A stretch of DNA of 53,008 nt from Betaproteobacteria bacterium (lineage in GTDB: Bacteria; Pseudomonadota; Gammaproteobacteria; Burkholderiales; Sulfuricellaceae): NCBI GenBank assembly GCA_021373185.1, contig JAJFTF010000016.1, positions 1 to 53,008 on the forward strand, in the 5' to 3' direction. Below, in pieces: positions 27,523 to 36,201 of this stretch. Under the pieces are notes generated by a model that did no database searches, was not told where the DNA came from, and saw nothing but the letters and a program-made list of their open reading frames with translations. Each line of letters begins with the position of its first letter. Position 1 is the first letter of the stretch. Position numbers and translations under genes: made by a program.

Positions 27523-28503
27523 TTACGCCGGCTGTTCGCCGTAAACCACCACCTGATTGCGCCCTGCCCGCTTCGCCTGATACAACGCCTTGTCGGCAGC
27601 AAGCTGCAGTTCGTCGAGCTTGTCGACTTGCGAAGGGATCAGAGATACCACCCCCAGACTGATGGTCACTTGGCCGATATCGGGACTTTTCTGATGGACC
27701 ACATTGAGTTCCGCTACTTTGCCGCGCATGTTTTCGGCGATCAGGTATGCGCCTTGCCGGTCAACGCCCGGCAGCACCACGACGAATTCCTCGCCGCCGT
27801 AGCGCGCCAGCAAATCACCCGAGCGGTGCAACGCGGCGTTGAGCGTTTCGGCGATTCTCACCAGGCAGGCATCGCCCGCCTGATGGCCGTAACTGTCGTT
27901 ATAAGCCTTGAAATAGTCGATATCGATCATGATCAGCGACAGCGGCGTGCCACTGCGCCGTGCACGGTGGAATTCATCCTCGACGCACTCGTCGTAACGG
28001 CGCCGGTTGGCGACGCCAGTCAGTCCATCGATGTGAGAAAAGGCGCGCATTTCCTGCGCCTGTTCGCGCAGGATTTTTTCCCGATTGACGGCAGCGGTCA
28101 CGTCGAAAATCTGGATCATACAGTGCGGGGTTATCTCCTCCACAACCAGCGGTTGCACGTAGATGGCCTGTTGCAGACGAGCCGGCTGATTGGTGTCGGG
28201 ATCGCGGGCATAGAGCGGAAATGGAGCTTTATTCAGCGATTGCGACAAAATCGACGCGTAACCGTTGCGCAAGGCATTGCGCACTGCGCCCTGTGTCCGC
28301 TTGCCATCCAGTTCGGGGAAAATTTCTACCAGGCGCTTGCCCTGCGCCATCTCGAAGGATATCCCAGACGTATTTTCCACCCAGGAATTCCAGCACACGA
28401 CGCACTCTTCCTGGTCGAGTACGATCAAGCCGATATTGATGGCGTCCATAATGGCCAGCATCAGTTTGGCTTCGATCATGGCTGTGGCTTGCCCCGCCAA
28501 CAT
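27523..28503 (-). CDS. PAS-domain diguanylate cyclase
   Basis: This cytoplasmic protein of ~326 residues has an N-terminal PAS domain (IGLIVLDQEECVVCWNSW and onwards) and a C-terminal GGDEF domain. The active-site sequence is GGEEF, preceded by an inhibitory RxxD site (RSGD) with five residues between, so it should make c-di-GMP and be feedback-controlled. HIDGLTGVANRR marks the domain start. The ATG at 28503 follows the upstream CheC-like stop by one base (TGATATG); a TTG at 28524 would give a 20-bp overlap. It is the output end of a three-gene operon with a receiver and a CheC-like phosphatase. Confidence 0.93.
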   Translation of the reverse strand: MLAGQATAMIEAKLMLAIMDAINIGLIVLDQEECVVCWNSWVENTSGISFEMAQGKRLVEIFPELDGKRTQGAVRNALRNGYASILSQSLNKAPFPLYARDPDTNQPARLQQAIYVQPLVVEEITPHCMIQIFDVTAAVNREKILREQAQEMRAFSHIDGLTGVANRRRYDECVEDEFHRARRSGTPLSLIMIDIDYFKAYNDSYGHQAGDACLVRIAETLNAALHRSGDLLARYGGEEFVVVLPGVDRQGAYLIAENMRGKVAELNVVHQKSPDIGQVTISLGVVSLIPSQVDKLDELQLAADKALYQAKRAGRNQVVVYGEQPA

Positions 28504-28504
28504 A

Positions 28505-29122
28505 TCACGGCGCCATTTTGCCAATAAACCGGTCTACACTTTCCAGCAAACCGGCAATCGAGGGGATATTCATCAGAAAAGCGACATAACCATGTATTTC
28601 GCGCTTTTCCATAATGAAGTCGATGTAGATGAAAAGGACAAAATCATCGCTGCCCTTGTTATCGGCATGCAGAATTTCCCGGCTGGTGCCAAGACGGAAT
28701 ACCGGCAACGTCGAGATGAATTTGCCGCCGACAATATTCGCGATGGTGCCAAGACAGGCATTGAGGATAATATTGCCGATCTCGCTCATCGCCTCCTGTT
28801 CCAGCGCGGTCAACTCTTCCAGCGGCAACGACTCGCCCACCATCATGCGCACGATCTCGAGGCTTCTTTCCTCAGGAAACATCAGGATCGCCTCGGCGTC
28901 GAAGGTTCCCTTGTAAGTCTGCGTGACGCCACAGATGCGCCGCCCCTCTCCCCCTGCACAGAGTACTTCTGCCGCTTCGCTGACGGTCATGAAGCGAAAC
29001 GACGGCACCGCCAAACCGATTTCCTCGTTCACGATGCTGCTCATGGCGGCGGCGGCACGACCGATGCTGATGTTGAAAATCTCAACCAGCGCGTCGTGCT
29101 GAATTTCGGAAAGGGTAATCAT
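28505..29122 (-). CDS. CheC-like CheY-phosphatase family protein
   Basis: This 205-residue protein fits the CheC family, which removes phosphate from CheY-type receivers. The known active-site pattern is D/S-x3-E-x2-N-x22-P. The first site fits exactly (D10, E14, N17, P40). The second has E110, E114, N117 and P140, so only the first residue differs (Glu instead of Asp/Ser). Two sites is the CheC rather than CheX layout. It lies between a single-domain receiver and a diguanylate cyclase with tight spacing (3 and 1 bases). No cheA, cheW or receptor gene is near, so it probably tunes the receiver next door rather than chemotaxis. Confidence 0.85.
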   Translation of the reverse strand: MITLSEIQHDALVEIFNISIGRAAAAMSSIVNEEIGLAVPSFRFMTVSEAAEVLCAGGEGRRICGVTQTYKGTFDAEAILMFPEERSLEIVRMMVGESLPLEELTALEQEAMSEIGNIILNACLGTIANIVGGKFISTLPVFRLGTSREILHADNKGSDDFVLFIYIDFIMEKREIHGYVAFLMNIPSIAGLLESVDRFIGKMAP

Positions 29123-29125
29123 CGG

Positions 29126-29494
29126 TTAGTTTCCCGGATAGGCCAGAACACTGGCGATACAGCTTTCGGTAATCGGCTTTTCGACGAACCCGACCCCCAG
29201 TTGCGCCGCCTTGCGGCGCAAACTTTCCTGAATGTTACCGGTCAGCAGCACGATTCTGGCTTGCGGACATTCCTTGACCAGAACCTCTGCTGCGGCGATA
29301 CCGCCCATCCCCGGCATATTGATATCCAGGGTAATCAGGTGTGGAATGACTGTGCGCACCTTTTCCAGCGCCTCCTCGCCGCTCACCGCTTCTTCCATAA
29401 TCCAGTCGGGGTGTTTGGCCAGGATCAATGCCCGGATCATCATGCGCGAAACCCGACTATCGTCTACGATCAAAACCGTTTTTACATCACTCAT
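29126..29494 (-). CDS. CheY-like single-domain response regulator
   Basis: This 122-residue stand-alone receiver has every key residue: D11 and D12 (IVDDSR), the phospho-acceptor D57 (ITLDINMPG), T85 (LLTGN) and K106 (VEKPIT). There is no output domain. The stop is followed three bases later by the CheC-like gene. The likely logic is phosphorylation by an unlinked kinase, dephosphorylation by the CheC-like protein and effect on the cyclase; this is inferred from gene order. Confidence 0.93.
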   Translation of the reverse strand: MSDVKTVLIVDDSRVSRMMIRALILAKHPDWIMEEAVSGEEALEKVRTVIPHLITLDINMPGMGGIAAAEVLVKECPQARIVLLTGNIQESLRRKAAQLGVGFVEKPITESCIASVLAYPGN

Positions 29495-29553
29495 GACACC
29501 ACTCTAAACCATTAACAAGATTTAACATTATACGGCCATTGTCAGAATGGTCT

Positions 29554-32079
29554 CTAATCAAACGGCAAATCGCGTCCCAGCAATTCACTGAAAGCCTCTG
29601 CCGGCAATGGCTGGCTGAAATAATAGCCCTGCACTTCCTGGCGATCGTGATCGCGCAGGAAACTCATTTGTTCCTTGGTTTCAACGCCCTCACTCACCAC
29701 TTTCATTTTCATGCTGCGCGCCATGGTGGTGATCGCCGCTGCAATCGCATCATCCCTGGAATCGCCGGAATCGGAAGTCAGGTTCTGGATGAATGACTGG
29801 TCTATTTTCAGCGTATCGATCGGGAAACGCATCAGATAACTCAGCGATGAATGGCCGGTGCCGAAATCATCCATCGAAATCTGTACGCCCATCGCCTTCA
29901 ATTCGTGCAGGGTAGCAATGGTGTCGTCGGCATGTTCCATGGCAATACTTTCGGTGATTTCGATCTCGAGATAAGCCGGTTCCAGCCCGCTATCCTCCAG
30001 CGCTCGGCTCACCATTTTGACCAAGCCGGACTGCTTGAACTGGCGGGCGGAAAGGTTCACCGCCACATGCAGACGCGGCAATCCGGCATCCTGCCATGCC
30101 TTGTTCTGGAAACAGGCGGCCCGCAACGCCCACTCGCCGATCTGAACGATCAGCCCCGTCTCCTCGGCGATAGGGATGAACTGGGCTGGAGAAACCAGGC
30201 CGAAATCGGGGTGCTGCCAGCGCAGCAATGCTTCCATGCCGGTAATACGCCGGGTTTTGGTGTCCACTTGCGGCTGGTAATGAAGCAGGAATTCGTTGCG
30301 CTCCAGCGCGTGGCGCAGGCTGTTTTCCATGGCCAGTCGCTCGAAGGCGCGGGCATTCATGTCCGCGGTAAAAAACTGGTAATTATTCCGGCCTCGCTCC
30401 TTGGCGCGATACATCGCCGTGTCGGCATGCTGGATCAGGGCGTCGGCGCTATCGCCATCGTCCGGATACACACTGATGCCGATGCTGGTGGTAACGAACA
30501 TTTCCTGATGATCCATGACCACGGGAGTTTCCAGGGCATGAATCAGCTTTTGCGCCACGCCAGCCACGCTCTGGATGCTGACGACATCTTCAAGGAGGAT
30601 AATGAACTCATCCCCGCCCAGCCTTGCCACGGTATCATCCTCGCGCACGCATTCGGCAAGGCGTCCGGCAATGACTTTCAGCAACTGGTCGCCGACCGCA
30701 TGACCGAGGGTATCGTTGATGATCTTGAAGCGATCGAGATCGAGAAACATCACCACCACCAGCGAGCCCTGCCGATGTGCATGAACCAGGGCATGTCCAA
30801 GCCGCTCCAGCAACAGCATGCGATTGGGCAGGTTGGTCAGTGCGTCATGGTGCGCCAGATGGCGAACGTGATCCTCGGAGGCCTTGCGCTCGGTGATATC
30901 GGAAAAAATCGCAACATAATTGGTGATTTCACCTTCCCGGTTTTTCACCGTGCTCATCGACAGCCATTCTGGATAAATTTCGCCGTCCTTCCTGCGATTC
31001 CATATTTCCCCTTGCCAGCAACCATTCTCCGCCAGCTCGGCCTGCATTTTCCGGTAGAACTCCTGATCATGGCGGCCCGAGCTGAGGATCGCCGGTTTCT
31101 TTCCCACCACCTCGTCCATCCCATAGCCGGTAATTTTGGTAAAAGCCGGATTGACAGACTCGATCACGGAATTGGCATCTGTCACCATGATGCCTTCGAA
31201 GGTGGTCTCGAATACCCGCTCCGCCAGACGCAGGCGCCGATTTGAAAGGTTCAGGGTTTCCTCGCGCTCCTTCAGCGCGTTCTGCAATTCCTGCACATAA
31301 GCATGTTCGATGCCGGCCAGAATATCGGAATAAGCCACAAGGCCGACTAGTTGACCGTCCGCACCGGTTACGCCAAGGTGACGAATATGCTTTTCGGCGA
31401 AAGTATTGCGCGCCTTGTACAAGCTGCTGTCCGCAGCCACGGTAATCAGCGGCTTGCTCGCGACATTCCAGACATTGCCGTCGGGGGGCCGGTCACCGCT
31501 GATAAAGCGCAACACGTCCCGTTCGGTCAGGATACCCAACTCGCCGCCAGCCCCTTCTACCACCAGCGCGTCCTGCCGCATTTCGCGCATTCTGCGGGCG
31601 GCATCAGACAGCGACAAGGAGCCAGGGACGATCACAGGCGGCGACTTCAGGATGGTTCTGACTTCACGCAGCAGGATGTAATATTCGACGCCCTGATTAT
31701 TGACCACATCGGTCTGGGTAATCATGCCGACATGACCGCCGGCATCGTCCACGACCAGGAAGTGGCGCACGCCCATTTCGCGAAAGCGCAGCGCGGCTTC
31801 GCCCAGCGTGCATTGATAATGCAAGGTTTTCACCGGCGCGTGCATCACTGCCGAAATCGGTCGCTGCAACGCTTCGGGGTCGGAAAAGTCAATGGCCAGC
31901 GTGTCGCGTTCCGTCCATATCCCCACCGCCTTGCCTGCCTCCATCACCAGAATCGAGCTGCAGCGCGCTTCATTCATGCGCTGCGCCGCCTCGAAAATGG
32001 GCGCATCCGGCGCACATGTCAGAATGTTCGGCTGGACAATCCGTTCAATGAGCAATTCGGAGCAGGTCGTCATAGACAC
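29554..32079 (-). CDS. CBS-PAS-GGDEF-EAL c-di-GMP signalling protein
   Basis: This 841-residue cytoplasmic protein has four CBS motifs (residues ~15-260, i.e. two CBS pairs), a short coiled coil (~262-285), a PAS domain (~288-400), a GGDEF domain and an EAL domain. GGDEF is at 488-492, with RxxD (REDD) at 479-482. EAL is at 616-618, and MDDFGTGHSSL and EGVETK follow, so both activities look possible. CBS pairs in other proteins bind adenine nucleotides, so this may link c-di-GMP to energy state. GAGGTG precedes the ATG. It lies just downstream of metZ on the same strand and next to the receiver-CheC-cyclase cluster. Confidence 0.94.
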   Translation of the reverse strand: MSMTTCSELLIERIVQPNILTCAPDAPIFEAAQRMNEARCSSILVMEAGKAVGIWTERDTLAIDFSDPEALQRPISAVMHAPVKTLHYQCTLGEAALRFREMGVRHFLVVDDAGGHVGMITQTDVVNNQGVEYYILLREVRTILKSPPVIVPGSLSLSDAARRMREMRQDALVVEGAGGELGILTERDVLRFISGDRPPDGNVWNVASKPLITVAADSSLYKARNTFAEKHIRHLGVTGADGQLVGLVAYSDILAGIEHAYVQELQNALKEREETLNLSNRRLRLAERVFETTFEGIMVTDANSVIESVNPAFTKITGYGMDEVVGKKPAILSSGRHDQEFYRKMQAELAENGCWQGEIWNRRKDGEIYPEWLSMSTVKNREGEITNYVAIFSDITERKASEDHVRHLAHHDALTNLPNRMLLLERLGHALVHAHRQGSLVVVMFLDLDRFKIINDTLGHAVGDQLLKVIAGRLAECVREDDTVARLGGDEFIILLEDVVSIQSVAGVAQKLIHALETPVVMDHQEMFVTTSIGISVYPDDGDSADALIQHADTAMYRAKERGRNNYQFFTADMNARAFERLAMENSLRHALERNEFLLHYQPQVDTKTRRITGMEALLRWQHPDFGLVSPAQFIPIAEETGLIVQIGEWALRAACFQNKAWQDAGLPRLHVAVNLSARQFKQSGLVKMVSRALEDSGLEPAYLEIEITESIAMEHADDTIATLHELKAMGVQISMDDFGTGHSSLSYLMRFPIDTLKIDQSFIQNLTSDSGDSRDDAIAAAITTMARSMKMKVVSEGVETKEQMSFLRDHDRQEVQGYYFSQPLPAEAFSELLGRDLPFD

Positions 32080-32089
32080 CTCGGTATGG

Positions 32090-33262
32090 CTATTTCAAGC
32101 CACGGGCAAGATCATTCTGCAAGTCGGACATCGCTTCCAGCCCGACCGCCACGCGCAGCAGGCCATCGCCGATGCCCGCCACGGCGCGCTGCTCCGGCGT
32201 GATGCGGCCATGGGTGGTGGTGGCCGGATGGGTGATGGTAGTTTTGGTGTCGCCCAGATTGGCGGTGATTGAAATCAGGCGGGTCGCGTCCACCACCCGC
32301 CAGGCGGCATCCTTGCCGCCCCGTACATCGAATGCGACGATGCCGCCGCCGCTTTTCTGCTGCTGCTTGGCCAGTGCATATTGCGGGTGCGAAGGCAGGC
32401 CAGGGTAGTAAACCCGTTCCACTTGCGGCTGCTGCTCCAGCCACAGCGCGAGTTCAAGAGCGCTGCGCGAATGCGCATCCATCCGCAACTTGAGCGTTTC
32501 AATCCCTTTCAGGAAAATCCAGGCATTGAAGGCGCTCATGGTCGGCCCGGCGGTGCGCAGGAAGGCGAACACCGGATCGATCACTTCCTTGCGCCCCAGC
32601 ACCGCGCCACCCAGCACCCGGCCCTGGCCGTCCAGATATTTGGTGGCGGAATGAATCACGATATCCGCGCCCAGATCGAGCGGACGCTGCAGGATCGGCG
32701 TACAGAAACAATTGTCCACCGCCAGCCAAGCACCCGCCTGCCTGGCAACTTGGCTCAGCGCGGCGATGTCGCAGATTTCCGTAAGCGGATTGGAGGGCGT
32801 TTCGGCGAACAGCAGTTTGGTATTCGGCCTCACCGCCGCGCGCCATGCTTCGACATCCGTCTGGGAAACGAAGGTGGTTTCGATACCGAAACGCTTCATG
32901 ATGTTGCCGAACAACTGCACGGTGGCGCCGAACAGGCTCTGCGATGCAACCACGTGGTCGCCGGCAGAAAGCAGGCCCATCACGGTTGCCAGGATCGCCG
33001 ACATGCCGGAAGCGGTGGCCACACAGCTTTCCGCCCCTTCCAGCACCGCCAGCCGATCCTGAAAAGCGGTGACGGTCGGATTGGTGAAACGGCCATAAAT
33101 ATTGCCCGGCCTTTGCCCGGAAAATGTCGCCGCTGCCTCGGCTGCATTGCTGAAGACAAAGCTGGAGGTCAGGTACAGCGCCTCGGAATGCTCGTTGAAC
33201 TGGCTACGATCGATACCAGCGCGTATCGCCAGGGTCTCCAGTTCGTAGCTGCCTTCGATCAC
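32090..33262 (-). CDS. metZ: O-succinylhomoserine sulfhydrylase
   Basis: This PLP enzyme makes homocysteine directly from O-succinylhomoserine and sulfide in methionine synthesis. The 390-residue protein has the Cys/Met-metabolism family fold: YGRFTNPTV, the aromatic-stacking region, [19 protein letters not shown] and the PLP lysine in [12 protein letters not shown]. The GGAVLG and TTTHGRI segments favour MetZ over cystathionine synthases. The start overlaps the purF stop by four bases; purF-metZ pairing is usual in betaproteobacteria and pseudomonads. Confidence 0.94.
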   Translation of the reverse strand: MIEGSYELETLAIRAGIDRSQFNEHSEALYLTSSFVFSNAAEAAATFSGQRPGNIYGRFTNPTVTAFQDRLAVLEGAESCVATASGMSAILATVMGLLSAGDHVVASQSLFGATVQLFGNIMKRFGIETTFVSQTDVEAWRAAVRPNTKLLFAETPSNPLTEICDIAALSQVARQAGAWLAVDNCFCTPILQRPLDLGADIVIHSATKYLDGQGRVLGGAVLGRKEVIDPVFAFLRTAGPTMSAFNAWIFLKGIETLKLRMDAHSRSALELALWLEQQPQVERVYYPGLPSHPQYALAKQQQKSGGGIVAFDVRGGKDAAWRVVDATRLISITANLGDTKTTITHPATTTHGRITPEQRAVAGIGDGLLRVAVGLEAMSDLQNDLARGLK

Positions 33263-34779
33263 CCCGCCCTCCCCAGATTCAAATCCAGTTGCTTGCTCGA
33301 CGACGATTTATCCGATGAAGATGGATTGTTGCGCGCGGCCTCGATCTTGGCAAGATATTCCGGCGTAATGTCGCCGGTAATGTAGCGACCGTCGAAGCAG
33401 GAGGTATCGAAGCTGGCAATCGCCGTATTGTCCATCCGCACGGCGCGTTCCAATGCATCGAGATCCTGGTAGATCAAGGCGTCGGCACCGATCTCACGAG
33501 CGATTTCTTCATCGTTACGGTCGGTGGCGAGCAATTCCTGGCGCGTTGGCATGTCGATGCCGTAGACGTTGGGATAACGCACCGGCGGCGCAGCCGAAGC
33601 GAAGAACACCTGAGTGGCGCCGGCATCCCGCGCCATCTGCACGATCTGCTGGCTGGTGGTGCCGCGCACGATGGAATCGTCCACCAGCAATACATTTTTG
33701 CCGCTGAACTCGATGCCGATGGCGTTGAGTTTCTGGCGCACCGATTTCTTGCGCATTGCCTGGCCCGGCATGATGAAAGTACGTCCAATGTAGCGGTTCT
33801 TGATGAAACCTTCACGGTAAGGCACGCCCAGTGCATTGGCCAGTTGCAGTGCGCTCGGGCGGCTGGTGTCGGGAATCGGGATCACCACATCAATCCTGAG
33901 ATGACCGAAATCGGTGCGAATTTTTTCCGCCAGGCTCTCGCCCATGTGCAATCGGCTTTCGTACACCGAAACGCCGTCGATCACCGAATCCGGTCGCGCC
34001 AGGTAAACGTATTCGAAAATGCAGGGATTGAGCGAGAAGTTGGCCGCACACTGCTGGCTGTGGAACTTGCCGTCCATCTCGACCGTGATCGCCTCGCCCG
34101 GCGCCACGTCGCGCAGCAGCTTGAAACCCAGCACGTCGAGTGCAACGCTCTCTGAGGCGACCAGATACTCGCGGCCCTGTTCGGTGTCGCAGTAACCGAC
34201 CACCAGCGGGCGAATACCATAGGGATCGCGAAAGGCCACCAAGCCGTAGCCGGCGATCATCGCCACCACGGCATATGCGCCGCGACAACGCCGGTGCACG
34301 CCCGCTACCGCAGCAAAAACAGCCGCTGGGTCAAGCCGGTGATTGGTCACATTTTCCTGCAACTCATGCGCCAGTACATTGAGCAATACCTCGGAATCCG
34401 AACTGGTGTTGACGTGGCGCAGATCCTGACGGAACAGGTCTTCCTGCAACTGTTCGGTGTTGGTGAGATTACCGTTATGGGCAAGGACGATGCCGAACGG
34501 CGAGTTGACGTAAAACGGTTGCGCCTCTGCGGAGGAGGAGGCATTGCCGGCAGTAGGGTAGCGCACATGGGCGATGCCCATGTTGCCCTGAAGATTGCGC
34601 ATGTCGCGGGTGCGGAACACGTCGCGCACCAGGCCGTTGGCCTTGTGCATGTGGAAGGTATTGCCCTCGCCGGTGGCGATCCCTGCAGCATCCTGGCCGC
34701 GATGCTGCAACACCTGCAAACCATCATAAAGCAGTTGGTTGACCGGGCTTTTCGCCACTACCCCTAAAATTCCACACAT
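33259..34779 (-). CDS. purF: Amidophosphoribosyltransferase
   Basis: PurF makes phosphoribosylamine from PRPP and glutamine, the first committed purine step. The 506-residue protein begins MCGILGVV, with the N-terminal nucleophile Cys exposed after Met removal, followed by [11 protein letters not shown] and the glutaminase fold. The C-terminal half carries the PRPP-binding motif [14 protein letters not shown]. The last ~20 residues are Ser/Asp-rich and then NLGRAG, a variable tail. It follows cvpA as in many proteobacteria. Confidence 0.98.
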   Translation of the reverse strand: MCGILGVVAKSPVNQLLYDGLQVLQHRGQDAAGIATGEGNTFHMHKANGLVRDVFRTRDMRNLQGNMGIAHVRYPTAGNASSSAEAQPFYVNSPFGIVLAHNGNLTNTEQLQEDLFRQDLRHVNTSSDSEVLLNVLAHELQENVTNHRLDPAAVFAAVAGVHRRCRGAYAVVAMIAGYGLVAFRDPYGIRPLVVGYCDTEQGREYLVASESVALDVLGFKLLRDVAPGEAITVEMDGKFHSQQCAANFSLNPCIFEYVYLARPDSVIDGVSVYESRLHMGESLAEKIRTDFGHLRIDVVIPIPDTSRPSALQLANALGVPYREGFIKNRYIGRTFIMPGQAMRKKSVRQKLNAIGIEFSGKNVLLVDDSIVRGTTSQQIVQMARDAGATQVFFASAAPPVRYPNVYGIDMPTRQELLATDRNDEEIAREIGADALIYQDLDALERAVRMDNTAIASFDTSCFDGRYITGDITPEYLAKIEAARNNPSSSDKSSSSKQLDLNLGRAG

Positions 34780-34894
34780 GATTCGATCACTCTAAAGAAA
34801 AACCGTTACGCCCATTCAACAGGGCTGGAGACTGGAGACTGGCGAATCCGCCGCATAACGGCGCAACGTCTAGCCTCTATGATAGTATTTTTGA

Positions 34895-35386
34895 TCAGTC
34901 ATAGCTGATCCGTTTTGACAAACCTTCCGGCAGCCACGGCTTCACATCCGCCACCAACGCCTCCAACGGCGCACTGAACATGGCGTTGCGCCAAAATCCC
35001 TGATGCGGCAAGCTGGTCAGCCCGGACAACAAGACCAACGCGAAGACGACCAGCAAGCCCCTCATCAACCCGAACAGTGCACCCAATCCTTTGTCGTAAG
35101 CGCCCAGTTTCAAGGTTTTCACCAGTTCGGCCAGGGCAATCGTCACCAAGCTCATCAGCAACAGCGCGCCGAGAAACAGCATGACAAAAGCCGCAAGAAC
35201 GCGTAGCGATTCGGTTGGAATCGCTGCCGGCAACAGGGGGGCGATTTCAACCGTATACGCATTGGCCACCCAGAATGCCGCCACCCATGCCAGCAGATTA
35301 AGCGCTTCACGCACCAGTCCGCGCAACATGCCAAGCAGAATGGAAATGCCGATGATCGCCAGTATCGTGTAATCAAGCACTGTCAT
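34895..35386 (-). CDS. cvpA: Colicin V production family membrane protein CvpA
   Basis: This 163-residue inner-membrane protein has four predicted helices (~3-22, 27-45, 62-85 and 98-122) and the typical opening LDYTILAIIGISILLGMLRG and LVREALNLLAWVAAF. The family is linked to purine gene expression and colicin V export; its molecular role is not established. The dedD-cvpA-purF order supports the call. The ~115-bp gap before purF contains short direct repeats (GGAGACT) but no clear terminator. Confidence 0.92.
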   Translation of the reverse strand: MTVLDYTILAIIGISILLGMLRGLVREALNLLAWVAAFWVANAYTVEIAPLLPAAIPTESLRVLAAFVMLFLGALLLMSLVTIALAELVKTLKLGAYDKGLGALFGLMRGLLVVFALVLLSGLTSLPHQGFWRNAMFSAPLEALVADVKPWLPEGLSKRISYD

Positions 35387-35396
35387 TCAGGGCGCA

Positions 35397-36194
35397 TCAA
35401 TCTTTCTTTTCCGCAACCACGCCATCCTTGATGCCGGATGCCTTCAGCTTCGCCAGCACACGCTCGGCGTCACGGCGGGTGGCATAAGGCCCGGCGCGCA
35501 CGCGCAGCCGTTCGCCGCTCGCCGTTTTCACCTTTTCAGTATAGAACTTGACCTTCAATGCGGTTAATTTTGCCTGGCGGTCCTTGGCATTGGCCGGGCT
35601 GGAAAATGCGCCTAGCTGAATCACGAATGTGCCGCCCTCCGGCTTGGCAACGGGCTTATCGTCCTTACGAGTCGCCGGCACCTCTTTCGGTTTGGGCTGC
35701 GGCTCGGCTGCCGCGACAACAGGCTTCTTGCTCTCCGGCTCCATAGCCTTTGCCGCTTGAACCGGCGCGAGTGCCTGCGGTTTTTCCTCTTTGGTTCTGA
35801 TGGGTTGTATTTCGGATTTTTTGATTGTGGGCTGAGGGGATTGCGCAACCACAGGAGCGGCAGGCACCTCCGCCGGAGCCGCTTTTTCAGCAAGGGCCGG
35901 GGCAACTACCGGAGCGGGGGTGACTGCCACTGCAGGAGCTGCGGCAGGAGCCGGTTCCTGCTTGGCAACGGGTTGCTCCGGTACCGGAACAATCCTGGAA
36001 GAAAATTCGCCAGTCGTGGTCTGCGGCGGAATGCTGATCACGATATCCTGGCCGGGCTGCTTCGATTCGCCGTCCAGCACCATCGGCAAGGTAACCACCA
36101 TCACCGTGACCAGGGTAACGGCCCCGATCAGGCGCCGTCTTGCGCGCCGCCGGAGCTGGATTTCGTCGTCGCTCAAAGCTTGCTGAATCGCCAT
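35397..36194 (-). CDS. dedD: SPOR-domain cell-division protein (DedD-like)
   Basis: This 265-residue protein has one N-terminal membrane helix (~21-41) after a basic cytoplasmic tip, a long Pro/Ala/Val/Lys-rich periplasmic linker (~65-180) and a C-terminal SPOR domain (~184-262) with TFVIQLGAFSSPANAKD and LRVRAGPYATRRDAE. SPOR domains bind denuded glycan at the division septum. Position between folC and cvpA matches dedD of E. coli. Confidence 0.92.
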   Translation of the reverse strand: MAIQQALSDDEIQLRRRARRRLIGAVTLVTVMVVTLPMVLDGESKQPGQDIVISIPPQTTTGEFSSRIVPVPEQPVAKQEPAPAAAPAVAVTPAPVVAPALAEKAAPAEVPAAPVVAQSPQPTIKKSEIQPIRTKEEKPQALAPVQAAKAMEPESKKPVVAAAEPQPKPKEVPATRKDDKPVAKPEGGTFVIQLGAFSSPANAKDRQAKLTALKVKFYTEKVKTASGERLRVRAGPYATRRDAERVLAKLKASGIKDGVVAEKKD

Positions 36195-36201
36195 AAACTC
36201 G

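Noticed and set aside
34780..34894. Possible purine-responsive operator upstream of purF
   Set aside because: Only short direct repeats (GGAGACT) and a loose CCGTTA/TAACGG pair were seen, and the gap is on the cvpA side, after purF in its transcript order relative to the minus strand.
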